A stretch of DNA of 64,000 nucleotides from Pseudomonas maumuensis (GCF_019139675.1 NZ_CP077077.1:434001-498000), one strand, 5' to 3'; numbered from the stretch's first letter, positions 19,399-29,941 are shown. Numbers and translations: made by a program. The notes: a model not told the origin generated them from the sequence alone.

Positions 19399-19614
19399 TT
19401 AGTACAGACGAACGGCGCGGCGCTGTTCGCGCTGAACTTTCTTCGCGTGACGCTTAACAGCGGCAGCGGCTTTGCGCTTACGCTCGGCGGTCGGCTTCTC
19501 GTAAAACTCGCGGCTACGAACTTCAGCCAGTACACCGGCTTTTTCGCAGGAGCGCTTGAAACGACGCAGAGCTACGTCGAAGGGTTCGTTCTCTTTAACT
19601 TTGACGGCTGGCAT
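19399..19614 (-). CDS. rpsU: RpsU, 30S ribosomal protein bS21
   Basis: A 71-residue basic protein, [20 protein letters not shown]..., ending [15 protein letters not shown], the bS21 size and sequence. It helps base-pairing at the start of translation. First gene of the macromolecular synthesis operon; AAGG(T)AG lies before the ATG. It is divergent from tsaD, with about 200 bases between them for two promoters. Confidence 0.98.
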   Translation of the reverse strand: MPAVKVKENEPFDVALRRFKRSCEKAGVLAEVRSREFYEKPTAERKRKAAAAVKRHAKKVQREQRRAVRLY

Positions 19615-19819
19615 CCAGGGCTACCTTAATTCATTACCGGGGTAGACGTGCTCCTGGCAAAACATAAGGTGTGCTGGAGAACGTCGGTTTTCAAGGGTTG
19701 CGGATGTTAACCCTTAGCTGGCCGGAATGCAAAGCCTCTGATCGAAAACCGCTGGTCGGCACCGGACACGGGGACTATCATGCGCGCCTTCGAATTCAGC
19801 CTCCACAAGGCACGGACCC

Positions 19820-20845
19820 ATGCTAGTACTGGGATTGGAAACATCCTGCGACGAAACTGGCGTCGCATTATACGACAGCGAACGCGGCCTGCTGGCCGAC
19901 GCGCTGTTCAGCCAGATCGACCTGCACCGCGTCTATGGCGGCGTGGTGCCCGAACTCGCCTCGCGCGATCACGTCAAGCGCATGCTGCCCCTGATTCGCC
20001 AGGTGCTGCAGGAAGCCGATTGCGTTGCCACCGAGATCGACGCCATCGCCTATACCGCAGGCCCCGGCCTGGTCGGCGCGTTGCTGGTGGGCGCCTCTTG
20101 CGCCCAGGCACTGGCGTTCGCCTGGGATATTCCGGCGATCGGCGTGCATCATATGGAAGGCCATCTGCTGGCGCCGATGCTCGAAGAGCAGCCACCGCAG
20201 TTTCCGTTCGTCGCCTTGTTGGTTTCCGGTGGCCATACCCAGCTGGTTCGGGTCGATGGTATCGGCCAGTACGAACTGCTGGGCGAGAGCCTGGACGACG
20301 CCGCCGGCGAGGCGTTCGACAAGACCGCCAAGCTGATCGGCCTCAATTATCCCGGTGGCCCCGAGATTGCCCGCCTGGCTGAGCAGGGTACACCTGGGCG
20401 CTTCGTGTTCCCGCGTCCAATGTGCGACCGCCCTGGTCTGCAGTTCAGCTTCAGTGGCCTGAAGACCTTTGCCCTGAATACCTGGCAGCAATGCCGCGAT
20501 GCCGGGGACGACAACGAGCAAACCCGTTGCGACGTGTCGCTGGCGTTCCAGCAGGCGGTGGTGGAGACTCTGACCATCAAGTGCAAGCGCGCCCTCAAGC
20601 AGACCGGCCTCAAGCGCCTGGTCATCGCCGGCGGCGTGAGCGCCAACAAGGCCTTGCGCGTTTCCTTGGAGGAGATGCTGGCCAGCATCAAGGGCAACGT
20701 CTACTACGCCCGCCCACGCTTCTGCACCGACAACGGTGCGATGATCGCCTATGCCGGTTGCCAGCGTCTGTTGGCCGGGCAGCAGCAGGACCTGGCGATC
20801 AGCGTGCAGGCGCGCTGGCCGATGGAGCAACTGCCGGCGGTATGA
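19820..20845 (+). CDS. tsaD: TsaD, tRNA t6A threonylcarbamoyltransferase subunit
   Basis: 341 residues of the Kae1/Qri7/TsaD ASKHA fold. The metal ligands H111 and H115 are in GVHHMEGH, the N-terminal phosphate loop ETSCDETG is intact, and [10 protein letters not shown] near the C-terminus holds the conserved Asp. It transfers the threonylcarbamoyl group to A37 of ANN-decoding tRNAs, together with TsaB and TsaE encoded elsewhere. Monocistronic, divergent from rpsU, and convergent with plsY 25 bases away. Confidence 0.98.
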   Translation: MLVLGLETSCDETGVALYDSERGLLADALFSQIDLHRVYGGVVPELASRDHVKRMLPLIRQVLQEADCVATEIDAIAYTAGPGLVGALLVGASCAQALAFAWDIPAIGVHHMEGHLLAPMLEEQPPQFPFVALLVSGGHTQLVRVDGIGQYELLGESLDDAAGEAFDKTAKLIGLNYPGGPEIARLAEQGTPGRFVFPRPMCDRPGLQFSFSGLKTFALNTWQQCRDAGDDNEQTRCDVSLAFQQAVVETLTIKCKRALKQTGLKRLVIAGGVSANKALRVSLEEMLASIKGNVYYARPRFCTDNGAMIAYAGCQRLLAGQQQDLAISVQARWPMEQLPAV

Positions 20846-20870
20846 GGTGAGCCGGGGGGCTGCGCAGGTC

Positions 20871-21440
20871 TCAGAAGTGGCGTTCGCGCCCGGCGAACAG
20901 GTCACGCAGATTGTTGCGGTGGCGCCAGACGATCAGCACTGTCAGCACGGTCATCGGCAGCAGCGCTTCAGGCTCGCGCCAGGCCAGTAGAGGCAAGGTC
21001 AGCGGTGTGGCGATCAACGCCGCGAGCGAGCTGGTGCGGGTCAGGTAGAAGGTCAGCAGCCAGGCGCCGATGGCCAGCAGGGCGGCGGGAAAGTACAGCG
21101 CCATGAGCATACCGGCGGCGGTGGCCACGCCTTTGCCGCCCTTGAAGCGGAAGTACACCGGGAACAGGTGGCCGAGCACCGCGCAGATGCCTACCCAGGC
21201 CTGCTCTTGCTGGTCGAGCCCGGCCAGGCGTGCCAACAGTACGGGCAACATGCCCTTGCACAGGTCGCCGAGCAGCGTCAGGATCGCCAGTTTGCGGCCC
21301 GCCAGGCGTAGCATGTTGGTGGCGCCGGCATTGCCGGAACCGCTGGAGCGCGGGTCGGGGCTGCCACTGAGACGGCTCAGGACAATGGCGAAGGACAGAG
21401 AGCCGAGCAGGTAGGCAAGCAGCGCCAGTGACCAAAACAT
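20871..21440 (-). CDS. plsY: PlsY, acyl-phosphate:glycerol-3-phosphate acyltransferase
   Basis: 189 residues, an integral membrane protein with about five hydrophobic segments starting [20 protein letters not shown]. The signature loops [11 protein letters not shown] and [12 protein letters not shown] (phosphate and glycerol-3-phosphate binding) are present. It makes lysophosphatidate from acyl-phosphate in the inner membrane. Divergent from folB, with 74 bases between the start codons. Confidence 0.97.
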   Translation of the reverse strand: MFWSLALLAYLLGSLSFAIVLSRLSGSPDPRSSGSGNAGATNMLRLAGRKLAILTLLGDLCKGMLPVLLARLAGLDQQEQAWVGICAVLGHLFPVYFRFKGGKGVATAAGMLMALYFPAALLAIGAWLLTFYLTRTSSLAALIATPLTLPLLAWREPEALLPMTVLTVLIVWRHRNNLRDLFAGRERHF

Positions 21441-21514
21441 GCTAACTATTCCGGGCGAGGACGCCCTGATTCTAACGGCGCTCGTCGCCCTTGTCGTGCT
21501 GTGGAGAGAAGTGC

Positions 21515-21871
21515 TTGGACAGAGTGTTCATCGAAGGCCTGGAAGTCGATACCGTGATCGGCGCCTATGACTGGGAGCGGGATATTCGCCAGTGCCTGCG
21601 CCTGGACCTGAGCTTCGCCTGGGACAACCGCCCGGCGGCGGCCGGTGACGACCTGTCGCTGGCACTGGACTATGCCAGTGTCTCGGCACGTATCCAGGCG
21701 TTCGCCGAACAGGCCCGTTTCGAGCTGGTCGAGACCTTCGCCGAGCGCTTGGTCGCGGTGTTGATGGCGGAATTCAACATTCCCTGGGTACGCCTGAAAC
21801 TCACCAAGCCGGGCGCGGTACCGGCGGCCCGGGGTGGTGTTGGCGTGGAGATCGAGCGCGGATGTCTCTAA
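21515..21871 (+). CDS. folB: FolB, dihydroneopterin aldolase
   Basis: 118 residues from TTG 21515 ([20 protein letters not shown]), with GGAGAGAAG placed correctly before it. The longer frame from 21491 would put the start upstream of this ribosome binding site and adds residues not seen in the family. It converts dihydroneopterin to 6-hydroxymethyl-dihydropterin; LKLTKPGA near the C-terminus carries the catalytic Lys. It overlaps folK, which carries out the next step, by 10 bases. Confidence 0.95.
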   Translation: MDRVFIEGLEVDTVIGAYDWERDIRQCLRLDLSFAWDNRPAAAGDDLSLALDYASVSARIQAFAEQARFELVETFAERLVAVLMAEFNIPWVRLKLTKPGAVPAARGGVGVEIERGCL

Positions 21872-22371
21872 GCACGGTATACCTTGGTCTGGGCAGCAAC
21901 ATCGAGCGTGAGCGGCACTTGTGCGCCGGCCTCGATGCCCTCGCGGGCATCCTCAGCGATATGCAGTGTTCCGCAGTGTTCGAGAGCCAGGCGGTAGGGA
22001 TCAAGAGCGGTCCGTTCTACAACCTGGTGGTGCGCGGGCGCACCGAGTTGCCGTTGCTGGAACTCGATCGCCGGCTCAAGTTCATCGAGGCCGACAATGG
22101 CCGCTACGCTCCGGACCGCAAGGGGCTGCCGCTGGATATCGACGTGCTGATGTTCGATGACCTGTGCGGGACCTTCGATGGCCTGGTGTTGCCGCGCGCG
22201 GAGATCCTGAAGAACGCCTTCGTGCTTTGGCCGCTGTCGTTGCTGGCCCCGGAGCTGATGCACCCGGGCGAGGGCAAATCCATGGGGCAGTTGTGGCGGG
22301 AAGCGCGCATCGAGCAGGTACTGGCGCCGGTACCGTTCGAATGGCGCGGGTTGCAGTTGACCCCCGCTTAG
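21862..22371 (+). CDS. folK: FolK, 6-hydroxymethyl-dihydropterin pyrophosphokinase
   Basis: 169 residues. LGLGSNIE at the N-terminus and the HPPK signature DRKGLPLDIDVLMFDD (metal-binding Asp pair) are present. It pyrophosphorylates the FolB product for DHPS. The 10-base overlap with folB indicates translational coupling of consecutive folate steps. It ends before a strong hairpin shared with cca on the other strand. Confidence 0.96.
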   Translation: MSLSTVYLGLGSNIERERHLCAGLDALAGILSDMQCSAVFESQAVGIKSGPFYNLVVRGRTELPLLELDRRLKFIEADNGRYAPDRKGLPLDIDVLMFDDLCGTFDGLVLPRAEILKNAFVLWPLSLLAPELMHPGEGKSMGQLWREARIEQVLAPVPFEWRGLQLTPA

Positions 22372-22377
22372 CCTGCG

Positions 22378-22413
22378 CCGGCCTCTTCGCGGGTCTACCT
22401 GCGAAGAGGCCGG
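22378..22413. terminator. Perfect 13-bp hairpin between folK and cca (convergent genes)
   Basis: CCGGCCTCTTCGC (22378-22390) and GCGAAGAGGCCGG (22401-22413) are exact complements around a 10-base loop GGGTCTACCT. It sits between the convergent folK and cca stops and could stop transcription from both sides, although T runs are absent. The sequence also resembles a P. putida repeat containing CCTCTTCGCGGGT, so it may be a REP element doing terminator duty. Confidence 0.6.
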
Positions 22414-22418
22414 GCAGA

Positions 22419-23513
22419 TCAAGCAGCCTTGTAGGCTTCGAGCGCTTTCAGTCGTTCACCTTTGAGCGCTTCGCCCAGGCCCTGGCCGGCAAGCCCGGCC
22501 TCCAGCAACGGCTTCACATCCACGGCACGCGCCGCTTCAGCGGCCCCGCGCAAGTACTCGGCTTGTGGATAACCTGAACCCAGCGCCGCCATCTCGCACG
22601 CGGCGATGAAGTCCTCGAAGCGCTGTGGCCGTCTGTACACGTCGAACTTCTGCAGCATCTCCAGCAGGCTTGCAGCTTCCAGCTGCGGAGCCTGGTCCGC
22701 CCGCTCGGCAAACTCCCCCACCAGCATCGCCAGTTCCTGGCATTCACGCGGTGCCTTGAAGCGCTGGTTCAGCGCCTTGAGCGCGGCGGGCTGCAGCCCG
22801 CGCAGCAGGCACGCCCAGCGCACTGCCAGCGGCTGCTGGTGCGTTGCCGCCTGGTGCAGCGCTGCCAGTGTATTGGCGCCCTCAAGCTCGGGCATCAGCT
22901 CGCTCAACCCGCCGCAGCTGCGCAGCACCTCAATGAACACCTGCGGTTCGCTTTCCATCAATGCACGCTCGATCTCCTTCCAGCTGCGCTCGGCGGTCAA
23001 CGCCTGCAGTTCGCCCGATTCGGCGATCTGGCGCATCAGTTGCAACGTCTCATCGGCCACGCGAAAGCCCAGCGGCGCGTAGCGAGCGGCAAAGCGGGCA
23101 ACGCGCAGCACCCGCAAGGGATCTTCGGCGAATGCCGGGGAAACATGACGCAGGAGACGTTGCTCGAGATCTGCCTTGCCATGGTAGGGGTCGTGCAGGT
23201 TACCGTACTCGTCCTCGGCCATGGCATTGATGGTCAGGTCGCGGCGAACCAGGTCTTCCTCGAGGGTGACTTCGGGGTTTGCATGGAAGGTGAAACCACC
23301 GTATCCGCGGCCGCTCTTGCGTTCGGTGCGGGCCAAGGCGTATTCCTCGCCCGTCCTGGGGTGAAGGAAAACCGGGAAATCGGCACCGACCGGGCGAAAG
23401 CCCTGGGCCTGCATCTGTTCGACCGTGGCGCCGACCACCAGCCAGTCGATGTCGCTGACCGCGCGGCCGAGCAGGCGGTCGCGCACGGCGCCGCCAACCT
23501 TGTAGATCTGCAT
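22419..23513 (-). CDS. cca: Cca, multifunctional CCA tRNA nucleotidyltransferase
   Basis: 364 residues. The class II nucleotidyltransferase head is clear: [11 protein letters not shown] with catalytic D21 and D23 (SDIDWLVVG), and the [10 protein letters not shown] motif follows. It repairs or adds the 3' CCA of tRNAs. The C-terminal half, where the enteric enzyme has an HD phosphohydrolase domain, lacks a recognisable HD motif: the alignable segment reads [20 protein letters not shown], so the phosphatase activity is probably absent. The next gene upstream, spoVR, is on the same strand, but the 60-base gap and separate function suggest independent expression. Confidence 0.95.
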   Translation of the reverse strand: MQIYKVGGAVRDRLLGRAVSDIDWLVVGATVEQMQAQGFRPVGADFPVFLHPRTGEEYALARTERKSGRGYGGFTFHANPEVTLEEDLVRRDLTINAMAEDEYGNLHDPYHGKADLEQRLLRHVSPAFAEDPLRVLRVARFAARYAPLGFRVADETLQLMRQIAESGELQALTAERSWKEIERALMESEPQVFIEVLRSCGGLSELMPELEGANTLAALHQAATHQQPLAVRWACLLRGLQPAALKALNQRFKAPRECQELAMLVGEFAERADQAPQLEAASLLEMLQKFDVYRRPQRFEDFIAACEMAALGSGYPQAEYLRGAAEAARAVDVKPLLEAGLAGQGLGEALKGERLKALEAYKAA

Positions 23514-23573
23514 GTGGAACCTCCATTACTGGCGACAGGATACCTTGTCGGCAGCAATGGAGGTGGATGGCGG

Positions 23574-25142
23574 CTAGAGGTGATGCACCACCGCCAGGTC
23601 CATGCGCCCGTAGTCGCCGGCCTCGCTATGCTCGCCGCGCGGCGGCATGTGGTGGGTCTTCATCACCTGGTCGCCCTGAACGGTCTCCAGGTGGATATCG
23701 AAGCCCCACAAGCGGTGCAGGTGCTTGAGCACCTCTTCGGTGGAGTCACCCAGGGGTTTGCGGTTGTGCTGCTGGTGGCGCAGGGTGAGCGAGCGGTCGC
23801 CGCGGCGATCGATGCTCCAGATCTGTACGTTGGGTTCACGGTTGCCCAGGTTGTACTGGGCGGCCAGTTGCTCGCGGATGGTGCGGTAGCCGGCCTCGTC
23901 ATGGATCGCCGGGACCAGCAGGTCGTCGCGCTGGTCATCGTCGAGGATGCTGAACAGCTTGAGGTCGCGCATCACCTTGGGCGACAGGTACTGCAGGATG
24001 AAGCTTTCGTCCTTGAAGCTGCTCATGGCGAACTTGATGGTCGAAAGCCAGTCACTGCCGGCGATGTCCGGGAACCAGCGGCGATCCTCCTCGGTGGGGT
24101 GCTCGCACATGCGACGAATGTCGGTGTACATCGCAAAGCCCAGGGCGTACGGGTTGATGCCGCTGTAGTAGGGGCTGTCGAAGCCTGGCTGGAACACCAC
24201 GCTGGTGTGCGACTGGAGGAACTCCATCATGAAGCCCTCGGTGATCAGGCCCTCGTCGTAGAGATCGTTCATCAGCGTGTAGTGCCAGAAGGTCGCCCAA
24301 CCTTCGTTCATCACCTGGGTCTGGCGTTGTGGATAGAAGTATTGGGCGATCTTGCGCACGATGCGCACCACCTCGCGTTGCCACGGTTCGAGCAGTGGTG
24401 CGTGTTTCTCGATGAAGTAGAGAATGTTCTCCTGGGGTTCGGCGGGGAAGCGCGCATCGTCCCTGTCGCCACCCTTTTCGGCGCCCTTGGGAATGGTCCG
24501 CCAGAGGTCGTTGATCTGCCGTTGCAGGTGCTCTTCACGCTCCTTCTGCCGGCGCCGTTCCTCTTCGGCGGAGATGGGATAGGGGCGTTTGTAGCGATCC
24601 ACGCCATAGTTCATCAGCGCATGGCAGGAGTCGATCAGGTCTTCGACCGCGTCGATGCCATGACGCTCCTCGCACTGGGCAATGTACTGCTTGGCGAACA
24701 CCAGGTAGTCGATGATCGAGCTGGCGTCGGTCCAGGTGCGGAACAGGTAGTTGCCCTTGAAGAAACTGTTGTGGCCATAGCAGGCGTGCGCGATCACCAG
24801 TGCCTGCATGCACATGGTGTTTTCTTCCATCAGGTAGGCGATGCACGGATCGGAATTGATCACGATCTCGTACGCCAGGCCCATCTGGCCCCGACTGTAG
24901 GACTTCTCGGTGCTGAGGAACTGTTTGCCGTAGGACCAGTGGTGATAGCCCAGCGGCATGCCGACCGAAGCGTAGGCGTCCATCATCTGCTCGGCGGTGA
25001 TGACTTCGATCTGGTTGGGGTAGGTATCCAGGGCGTAGCGGGCGGCCAGGCGACTGATCTCGCGGTCGTAGGTCTGGATCAGCTCGAACGTCCATTCGGA
25101 GCCGGTGGAAATGGGTTGGCGTCTCTGCTCTCTGGCGGTCAT
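23574..25142 (-). CDS. SpoVR family protein
   Basis: 522 residues, matching the SpoVR family (YcgB in E. coli), for example [18 protein letters not shown] and the [20 protein letters not shown] region. The molecular function is unknown. The gene overlaps the 3' end of the yeaH homologue by 4 bases and completes the conserved prkA-yeaH-spoVR cluster, which in other bacteria is induced by starvation and is RpoS-controlled. No signal peptide or membrane helix. Confidence 0.95.
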   Translation of the reverse strand: MTAREQRRQPISTGSEWTFELIQTYDREISRLAARYALDTYPNQIEVITAEQMMDAYASVGMPLGYHHWSYGKQFLSTEKSYSRGQMGLAYEIVINSDPCIAYLMEENTMCMQALVIAHACYGHNSFFKGNYLFRTWTDASSIIDYLVFAKQYIAQCEERHGIDAVEDLIDSCHALMNYGVDRYKRPYPISAEEERRRQKEREEHLQRQINDLWRTIPKGAEKGGDRDDARFPAEPQENILYFIEKHAPLLEPWQREVVRIVRKIAQYFYPQRQTQVMNEGWATFWHYTLMNDLYDEGLITEGFMMEFLQSHTSVVFQPGFDSPYYSGINPYALGFAMYTDIRRMCEHPTEEDRRWFPDIAGSDWLSTIKFAMSSFKDESFILQYLSPKVMRDLKLFSILDDDQRDDLLVPAIHDEAGYRTIREQLAAQYNLGNREPNVQIWSIDRRGDRSLTLRHQQHNRKPLGDSTEEVLKHLHRLWGFDIHLETVQGDQVMKTHHMPPRGEHSEAGDYGRMDLAVVHHL

Positions 25143-26410
25143 GTGGCTAACCTGCGCTGGAAGAGTTCACGGAAGACCGGGTAGATATCGCCGGCCGATA
25201 CCAACTGCTGCTGGGCGAAGGTGTCGGGAAATGCTTCGCCGATGCGCTCGTACTCGTACCACAGCGCCTGATGTTCGCGTGGGGTGATCTCGACGTAAGT
25301 GTAGTACTGCACATGCGGCATGATCTGGTTGGCAAGGATGTCGCGGCAGATCGGCGAATCGTCGTTCCAGTTGTCGCCGTCCGAGGCCTGGGCGGCATAG
25401 ATGTTCCAGTCGCTGGCCGGATAGCGCTCGGCCATGACTTCCTGCATCAGCTTGAGCGCGCTGGAGACGATGGTGCCGCCGGTCTCGCGGGAGTAGAAGA
25501 ACTCTTCTTCGTCCACTTCGCGGGCGCTGGTGTGGTGGCGGATGAATACCACCTCGATGCGGTCGTAGTTACGCTTGAGGAACAGGTACAGCAGGATGAA
25601 GAAGCGCTTGGCGATGTCCTTGGTGGCCTGTGTCATGGAGCCGGAGACATCCATCAGGCAGAACATCACCGCCTTGGAGCTGGGGTTGGGCTGCTTGATC
25701 AGCAAGTTGTACTTGAGGTCGAAGGTGTCGAGGAAGGGCAGGCGATTGATGCGCGCCTTGAGACGCTCGATCTCGGCCTCGGTGTCCTGGATGTCGGTGA
25801 AATTGTCCGGCTCCTCGACTTTCAAACGCTCCAGCTCTTTTTGTGCCTCACGCAACAGTGCGCGGCTGCTGCCGGTCAGGGCGATACGTCGGGCGTGGGC
25901 CGAGCGCAGGGTGCGAACGATGTTGATGCGCGAGGGATTGCCCTCGTTGGCGATACCGGCGCGGACGGTCTTGAACGTGTCGGCACCGGTGAGATGGCGT
26001 TTGACCAGGTTGGGCAGCTCCAGGTCTTCGAACATGAATTCGAGGAATTCTTCCTGGGTGATCTGGAACACGAAATCGTCCATGCCTTCGCCGGAGTTGC
26101 CGGCCTTGCCGCGCCCACCGCCACCGCCGCCACCTTGTGGCCGGGCGATGTGTTCGCCGGCGGTGAACTCCTTGTTACCTGGGTGAACGATGGTCTGCTT
26201 GCCGCCGCGACCGTGGTGTAGCACCGGTTCGTCGATGTCACGTCCCGGGATACTGATCTGCTCGCCGTGTTCCATGTCCATGATGGAGCGGCGGCTCACG
26301 GCCTCTTCGACGGCTTTCTTGATGTGCTCACGGTAACGCCGCAAGAAGCGCTGGCGGTTGACCGTGCTCTTGTTCTTGCCGTTCAGGCGTCGGTCGATAA
26401 CGTAGCTCAT
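25139..26410 (-). CDS. YeaH/DUF444 family protein
   Basis: Start at ATG 26410 ([20 protein letters not shown]), 423 residues. Features are a Gly-rich linker at 93-100, a coiled-coil-like segment near 187-222, and a von Willebrand A-type domain with a MIDAS-like DxSxS (D254, S256, S258 in CLMDVSGSM). It is the middle gene of the prkA-yeaH-spoVR cluster and is thought to act with the PrkA kinase in nitrogen-starvation responses; the mechanism is unknown. Confidence 0.94.
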   Translation of the reverse strand: MSYVIDRRLNGKNKSTVNRQRFLRRYREHIKKAVEEAVSRRSIMDMEHGEQISIPGRDIDEPVLHHGRGGKQTIVHPGNKEFTAGEHIARPQGGGGGGGRGKAGNSGEGMDDFVFQITQEEFLEFMFEDLELPNLVKRHLTGADTFKTVRAGIANEGNPSRINIVRTLRSAHARRIALTGSSRALLREAQKELERLKVEEPDNFTDIQDTEAEIERLKARINRLPFLDTFDLKYNLLIKQPNPSSKAVMFCLMDVSGSMTQATKDIAKRFFILLYLFLKRNYDRIEVVFIRHHTSAREVDEEEFFYSRETGGTIVSSALKLMQEVMAERYPASDWNIYAAQASDGDNWNDDSPICRDILANQIMPHVQYYTYVEITPREHQALWYEYERIGEAFPDTFAQQQLVSAGDIYPVFRELFQRRLAT

Positions 26411-26424
26411 GGGCCCTCCGGTAG

Positions 26425-26466
26425 CTGGGTACAGCTGCAAGCTTCAAGCTACGAGCTGCAAGTAAA
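26425..26466. repeat. Short AGCT(G/T)CAAG-type direct repeat
   Basis: ACAGCTGCAAGCTTCAAGCT followed by ACGAGCTGCAAG shows three imperfect copies of an AGCTGCAAG-like unit in the gap between prkA and yeaH. Similar iterated runs occur between genes of many Pseudomonas genomes. Further on, GGCGGTGTGCC-GGGG-CACACCGCC-type sequence (near 26490-26515) forms a hairpin in the same gap. Function not known. Confidence 0.45.
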
Positions 26467-26535
26467 AGCAGTCGCTGCCGCCACGGGCCGGCGGTGTGCC
26501 GGGGCACACCGCCAAGCGCCCGGGGCGTGCCGCTT

Positions 26536-28458
26536 TTACTGCGATTTCCTGACCCGCAGGTACCATTCCGACAGCAGGCGTACCTGTTTGTCTGTGTAGC
26601 CACGCTCCACCATCCGGGTGACGAAGTCGTTGTGCTTCTGCTGGTCTTCCTTGCTGGCCTTGGCGTTGAAGCTGATGACCGGCAGCAGGTCTTCGGTGTT
26701 GGAGAACATTTTCTTCTCGATCACCACCCGCAGCTTCTCGTAGCTGAGCCAGCTGGGGTTCTTGCCATTGTTGTTGGCGCGGGCGCGCAGCACGAAGTTG
26801 ACGATCTCGTTGCGGAAGTCCTTCGGATTGCTGATGCCGGCCGGCTTCTCGATCTTCTCCAGCTCCTCGTTGAGGGCGATGCGGTTGAGGATCTCGCCAG
26901 TCTCCGGGTCGCGGTACTCCTGGTCCTGGATCCAGAAGTCGGCGTACAGCACGTAGCGGTCGAAGATGTTCTGGCCGTACTCGCTGTAGGACTCCAGGTA
27001 AGCGGTCTGGATTTCTTTGCCGATGAACTCGATATAGCGCGGCGCCAGGTACTCCTTGAGGTAGCGCAGGTAGCGTTCGCGTACCTCGGCGGGGAACTGC
27101 TCCTGCTCGATCTGCTGTTCCAGCACGTACAGCAGATGCACCGGGTTGGCGGCAATCTCATGCGGATCGAAGTTGAATACCTTGGAGAGAATCTTGAAGG
27201 CGAAGCGGGTCGACAGGCCGTTCATGCCCTCGTCGACGCCTGCGGAGTCGCGGTACTCCTGGATCGACTTGGCCTTGGGGTCGGTGTCCTTGAGATTCTC
27301 GCCGTCGTAGACGCGCATCTTCGAGTAGATGTTGGAGTTCTCCGGCTCCTTGAGGCGCGAAAGCACGGTGAACTGCGCAAGCATCTTGAGTGTGTCGGGC
27401 GCGCAATGCGCCTTGGCCAGCGAGCTGTTGATCAGCAGCTTGTCGTAGATCTTGATCTCGTCGCTGACGCGCAGGCAGTAAGGCACCTTGACGATGTAGA
27501 TACGGTCGATGAAGGCTTCGTTGTTCTTGTTGTTGCGGAAGGTGTGCCATTCCGATTCGTTGGAGTGGGCCAGCAGGATACCGGTGTAGGGGATCGCCCC
27601 CAGGCCTTCGGTACTGTTGTAGTTGCCTTCCTGGGTAGCGGTGAGCAGTGGGTGCAGCACCTTGATCGGCGCCTTGAACATCTCGACGAATTCCATCAGG
27701 CCCTGGTTGGCCCGGCACAGCGCGCCCGAGTAGCTGTAGGCATCGGCGTCGTTCTGCGGAAACTCCTCGAGCTTGCGGATATCCACCTTGCCGACCAGGG
27801 CCGAGATGTCCTGGTTGTTCTCGTCACCTGGTTCGGTCTTGGCAATGGCAATCTGGTTGAGGATCGACGGATAGAGTTTTACCACCCGGAACTTGCTGAT
27901 GTCGCCGCCGAACTCCTGCAGGCGCTTGGTGGCCCAGGGCGACATGATGGTATTGAGATAGCGGCGCGAAATGCCGAACTCTTCCTCGAGGATTGCACCG
28001 TCCTCGGTGGCGTTGAACAGCCCGAGTGGCGACTCGAAGACCGGTGAGCCCTTGATGGCGTAGAACGGCACCTTTTCCATCAGTTGCTTGAGCTTCTCGG
28101 CCAATGACGACTTACCGCCGCCCACCGGGCCCAGCAAGTAGAGGATCTGCTTCTTCTCTTCCAGGCCTTGGGCGGCGTGGCGGAAGTAGGAGACGATCTG
28201 GTCGATGCACTCTTCCATGCCATGGAAATCGGCAAAGGCCGGATAGCGGCGGATCACCTTGTTGGAGAAGATCCGCGACAGCCGGGAGTTGCTTGAGGTG
28301 TCGATCAGCTCTGGTTCACCGATGGCCAGCAACAGCCGCTCGGCCGCCGAGGCATAGGCGCTGCGATCCTCTTTGCACAGCTCGAGGTACTCCTGCAGCG
28401 AAAGTTCTTCCTGGCGGGTGGACTCGAAACGTTGTTGGAAGTGGCTAAAAATGCTCAT
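26536..28458 (-). CDS. prkA: PrkA family serine protein kinase
   Basis: 640 residues. The N-terminal AAA-like PrkA domain has the Walker A motif GPVGGGKS at 110-117, and a C-terminal kinase-like domain follows (GYTDKQVRLLSEWYLRVRKS at the end). Related YeaG in E. coli is a stress-induced kinase. It heads the prkA-yeaH-spoVR cluster. The start ATG at 28458 has GAGGTGA in front. A long structured 5' region and an RpoS-type promoter candidate precede it. Confidence 0.95.
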   Translation of the reverse strand: MSIFSHFQQRFESTRQEELSLQEYLELCKEDRSAYASAAERLLLAIGEPELIDTSSNSRLSRIFSNKVIRRYPAFADFHGMEECIDQIVSYFRHAAQGLEEKKQILYLLGPVGGGKSSLAEKLKQLMEKVPFYAIKGSPVFESPLGLFNATEDGAILEEEFGISRRYLNTIMSPWATKRLQEFGGDISKFRVVKLYPSILNQIAIAKTEPGDENNQDISALVGKVDIRKLEEFPQNDADAYSYSGALCRANQGLMEFVEMFKAPIKVLHPLLTATQEGNYNSTEGLGAIPYTGILLAHSNESEWHTFRNNKNNEAFIDRIYIVKVPYCLRVSDEIKIYDKLLINSSLAKAHCAPDTLKMLAQFTVLSRLKEPENSNIYSKMRVYDGENLKDTDPKAKSIQEYRDSAGVDEGMNGLSTRFAFKILSKVFNFDPHEIAANPVHLLYVLEQQIEQEQFPAEVRERYLRYLKEYLAPRYIEFIGKEIQTAYLESYSEYGQNIFDRYVLYADFWIQDQEYRDPETGEILNRIALNEELEKIEKPAGISNPKDFRNEIVNFVLRARANNNGKNPSWLSYEKLRVVIEKKMFSNTEDLLPVISFNAKASKEDQQKHNDFVTRMVERGYTDKQVRLLSEWYLRVRKSQ

Positions 28459-28516
28459 GACGTCACCTCGCTCGATACGTGGAGACGACGCCGGATCAGT
28501 CAGCCGATGCTGGCAT

Positions 28517-28595
28517 GCAACCGGTTTTGCCGGTTGCTGTATACCCCCCAGAACACCCTGTAACGCTACCGATGACCCGCACGCCGGTGTACCGG
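28517..28595 (-). other. Two hairpins in the prkA 5' untranslated region
   Basis: GCAACCGG (28517-28524) and CCGGTTGC (28530-28537) form a perfect 8-bp stem with a 5-base loop. About 45 bases away, GCCGGT-GT-ACCGGC (28583-28596) is a near-perfect palindrome. Both lie between the promoter candidate at 28626-28652 and the prkA ATG, so they would be in the mRNA leader of about 160 bases. Confidence 0.5.
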
Positions 28596-28625
28596 CTCTC
28601 CCCTTTTTTGGATGGCCTGGGCTTA

Positions 28626-28652
28626 AGGATAGTTGGTTATACGAGAGGTCAA
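28626..28652 (-). promoter_or_regulatory. Candidate promoter of the prkA cluster
   Basis: On the minus strand TTGACC (28652-28647) is followed after 15 bases by TATCCT, within CTATCCTTAA, which is close to the extended -10 preferred by RpoS. Stress-phase expression of this cluster is known in related bacteria. The spacer is shorter than optimal for sigma-70. Confidence 0.45.
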
Positions 28653-28740
28653 GGGCGGGGAGCGGAGAAGACGCCTACGACCGTTCGTCAGGTCGGGCGC
28701 CAGCCCGCGCCAAGCGCGGGCTGCAGGAAAAATGAAAAAA

Positions 28741-29070
28741 TTATTCGGCGCTGCCCTGGGCGGTTTCCGCCGGGTAGGTGTTACGCCACAGTTCGAAGCC
28801 ACCATCGATGCTGTAGACGTTGGAGAAGCCCTGGCCGACCAGGTAGGCGGCGGCACTCTGGCTGGAATTGCCGTGGTAGCAGACTACCAGTGTAGGCGCG
28901 TCCAGGTCGGCGCTGCGGATGAAGTCGGCGACCGAATGATTATCCAGATGAGTGGCGCCGGCGATATGGCCGGCGGCAAACGCCTGTGGGTCGCGGATAT
29001 CGACCACGACCGCACCTTCGGCACGCAGGGCGAGGGCTTGTTCGGGGGAGATACGCTTGAATTCGCTCAT
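28741..29070 (-). CDS. glpE: GlpE, thiosulfate sulfurtransferase (single-domain rhodanese)
   Basis: 109 residues from ATG 29070 ([20 protein letters not shown]), a single rhodanese domain. The active-site loop CYHGNSS is at 64-70, with C64 carrying the persulfide. It transfers sulfur from thiosulfate to cyanide or other acceptors. The longer frame upstream runs into apaH and is discarded. Last gene of the lptD-to-glpE series, 13 bases after apaH. A hairpin (28702-28722) lies shortly downstream, without T run on the proper side. Confidence 0.95.
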   Translation of the reverse strand: MSEFKRISPEQALALRAEGAVVVDIRDPQAFAAGHIAGATHLDNHSVADFIRSADLDAPTLVVCYHGNSSQSAAAYLVGQGFSNVYSIDGGFELWRNTYPAETAQGSAE

Positions 29071-29083
29071 GGGTGCGGTTCCT

Positions 29084-29941
29084 TCAGTGCTGGTCGTTGA
29101 GTGGTGCCGGCGGGCGAGGGGTGCCTTCGCGAGTGCAGTCGCAGCGGTGGAATTCGCCGCTGTCGACATTGTACAGGGTCATCGCGCCCCCCCAGACACA
29201 GCCGGTATCCAGGGCAATCACGCCGGGGACGTCGACCCGGCCTTCGAGGGCGGCCCAGTGACCGAAGATGATCTTCACATGGCGCGAGCGGCGGTCCGGG
29301 TGATCGAACCATGGTTTATAGCCTTTGGGGGCGCTGTCGGCGCCTTCCTTGGTCTTGAGGTCGAGCTTGCCGGTGGCGGTGCAGAAGCGCATGCGGGTGA
29401 AGTAGTTGGTGATCACTCGCAGGCGTTCGACGCCGGCCAGGTCTTTGCTCCACTTGTTCGGCTCGTTGCCGTACATACCGTCCAGATACAGTTTCAGGCG
29501 ATTGTCGTCGCGCAGCACTTCCTCGACTTCCGCCGCCAGCTCCAGCGCTTTGCCCAGGGTCCACTGTGGTGGGATACCGGCATGGGCCATGGCGATGCCG
29601 CGAGCTTCGTCGTAGTGCAGCAGTTTCTGCTGGCGGAGCCAGTCGAACAGCTGATCGGCGTCCGGGGCTTCGATGATCTCGCGCAGGGTGTCGCTCTTCT
29701 TTAGGCGTTCGACATTGTGCCAGGCGGCCAGCAGGTGCAGGTCGTGGTTGCCCAGCACGCAGACCAGCGCGTGGCGGATCGAGTAGAGATAACGCAAGGT
29801 CTCGAGGGACTCGGGGCCACGGTTGACCAGATCGCCCACCAGCCACAGGCGATCGACGGCCGGATCGAAGCGCACGCGTTCGAGCAGGCACTTGAGTGGT
29901 TGCAGACAGCCTTGCAGGTCGCCGACGGCATAGGTGGCCAT
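29084..29941 (-). CDS. apaH: ApaH, symmetrical bis(5'-nucleosyl)-tetraphosphatase
   Basis: 285 residues of the calcineurin-like phosphoesterase fold: GDLQGC (D8), GDLVNRGP (D37, N40) and GNHD (N65-D67) are the metal-ligand motifs. It hydrolyses Ap4A to two ADP and removes Np4 caps from RNA. Start overlaps the apaG stop by one base. Conserved neighbour of apaG and ksgA in gammaproteobacteria. Confidence 0.97.
   Translation of the reverse strand: MATYAVGDLQGCLQPLKCLLERVRFDPAVDRLWLVGDLVNRGPESLETLRYLYSIRHALVCVLGNHDLHLLAAWHNVERLKKSDTLREIIEAPDADQLFDWLRQQKLLHYDEARGIAMAHAGIPPQWTLGKALELAAEVEEVLRDDNRLKLYLDGMYGNEPNKWSKDLAGVERLRVITNYFTRMRFCTATGKLDLKTKEGADSAPKGYKPWFDHPDRRSRHVKIIFGHWAALEGRVDVPGVIALDTGCVWGGAMTLYNVDSGEFHRCDCTREGTPRPPAPLNDQH

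Noticed and set aside
22839..25184. 781-codon open frame on the plus strand over cca and spoVR
   Set aside because: It runs antisense across two well-supported genes and the gap between them, and has no family motifs; it is the result of high G+C third-position bias.
28702..28722. Hairpin AGCCCGCGC-CAA-GCGCGGGCT as glpE terminator
   Set aside because: On the transcribed strand the T run comes before the stem, not after it; kept only as an unexplained hairpin.
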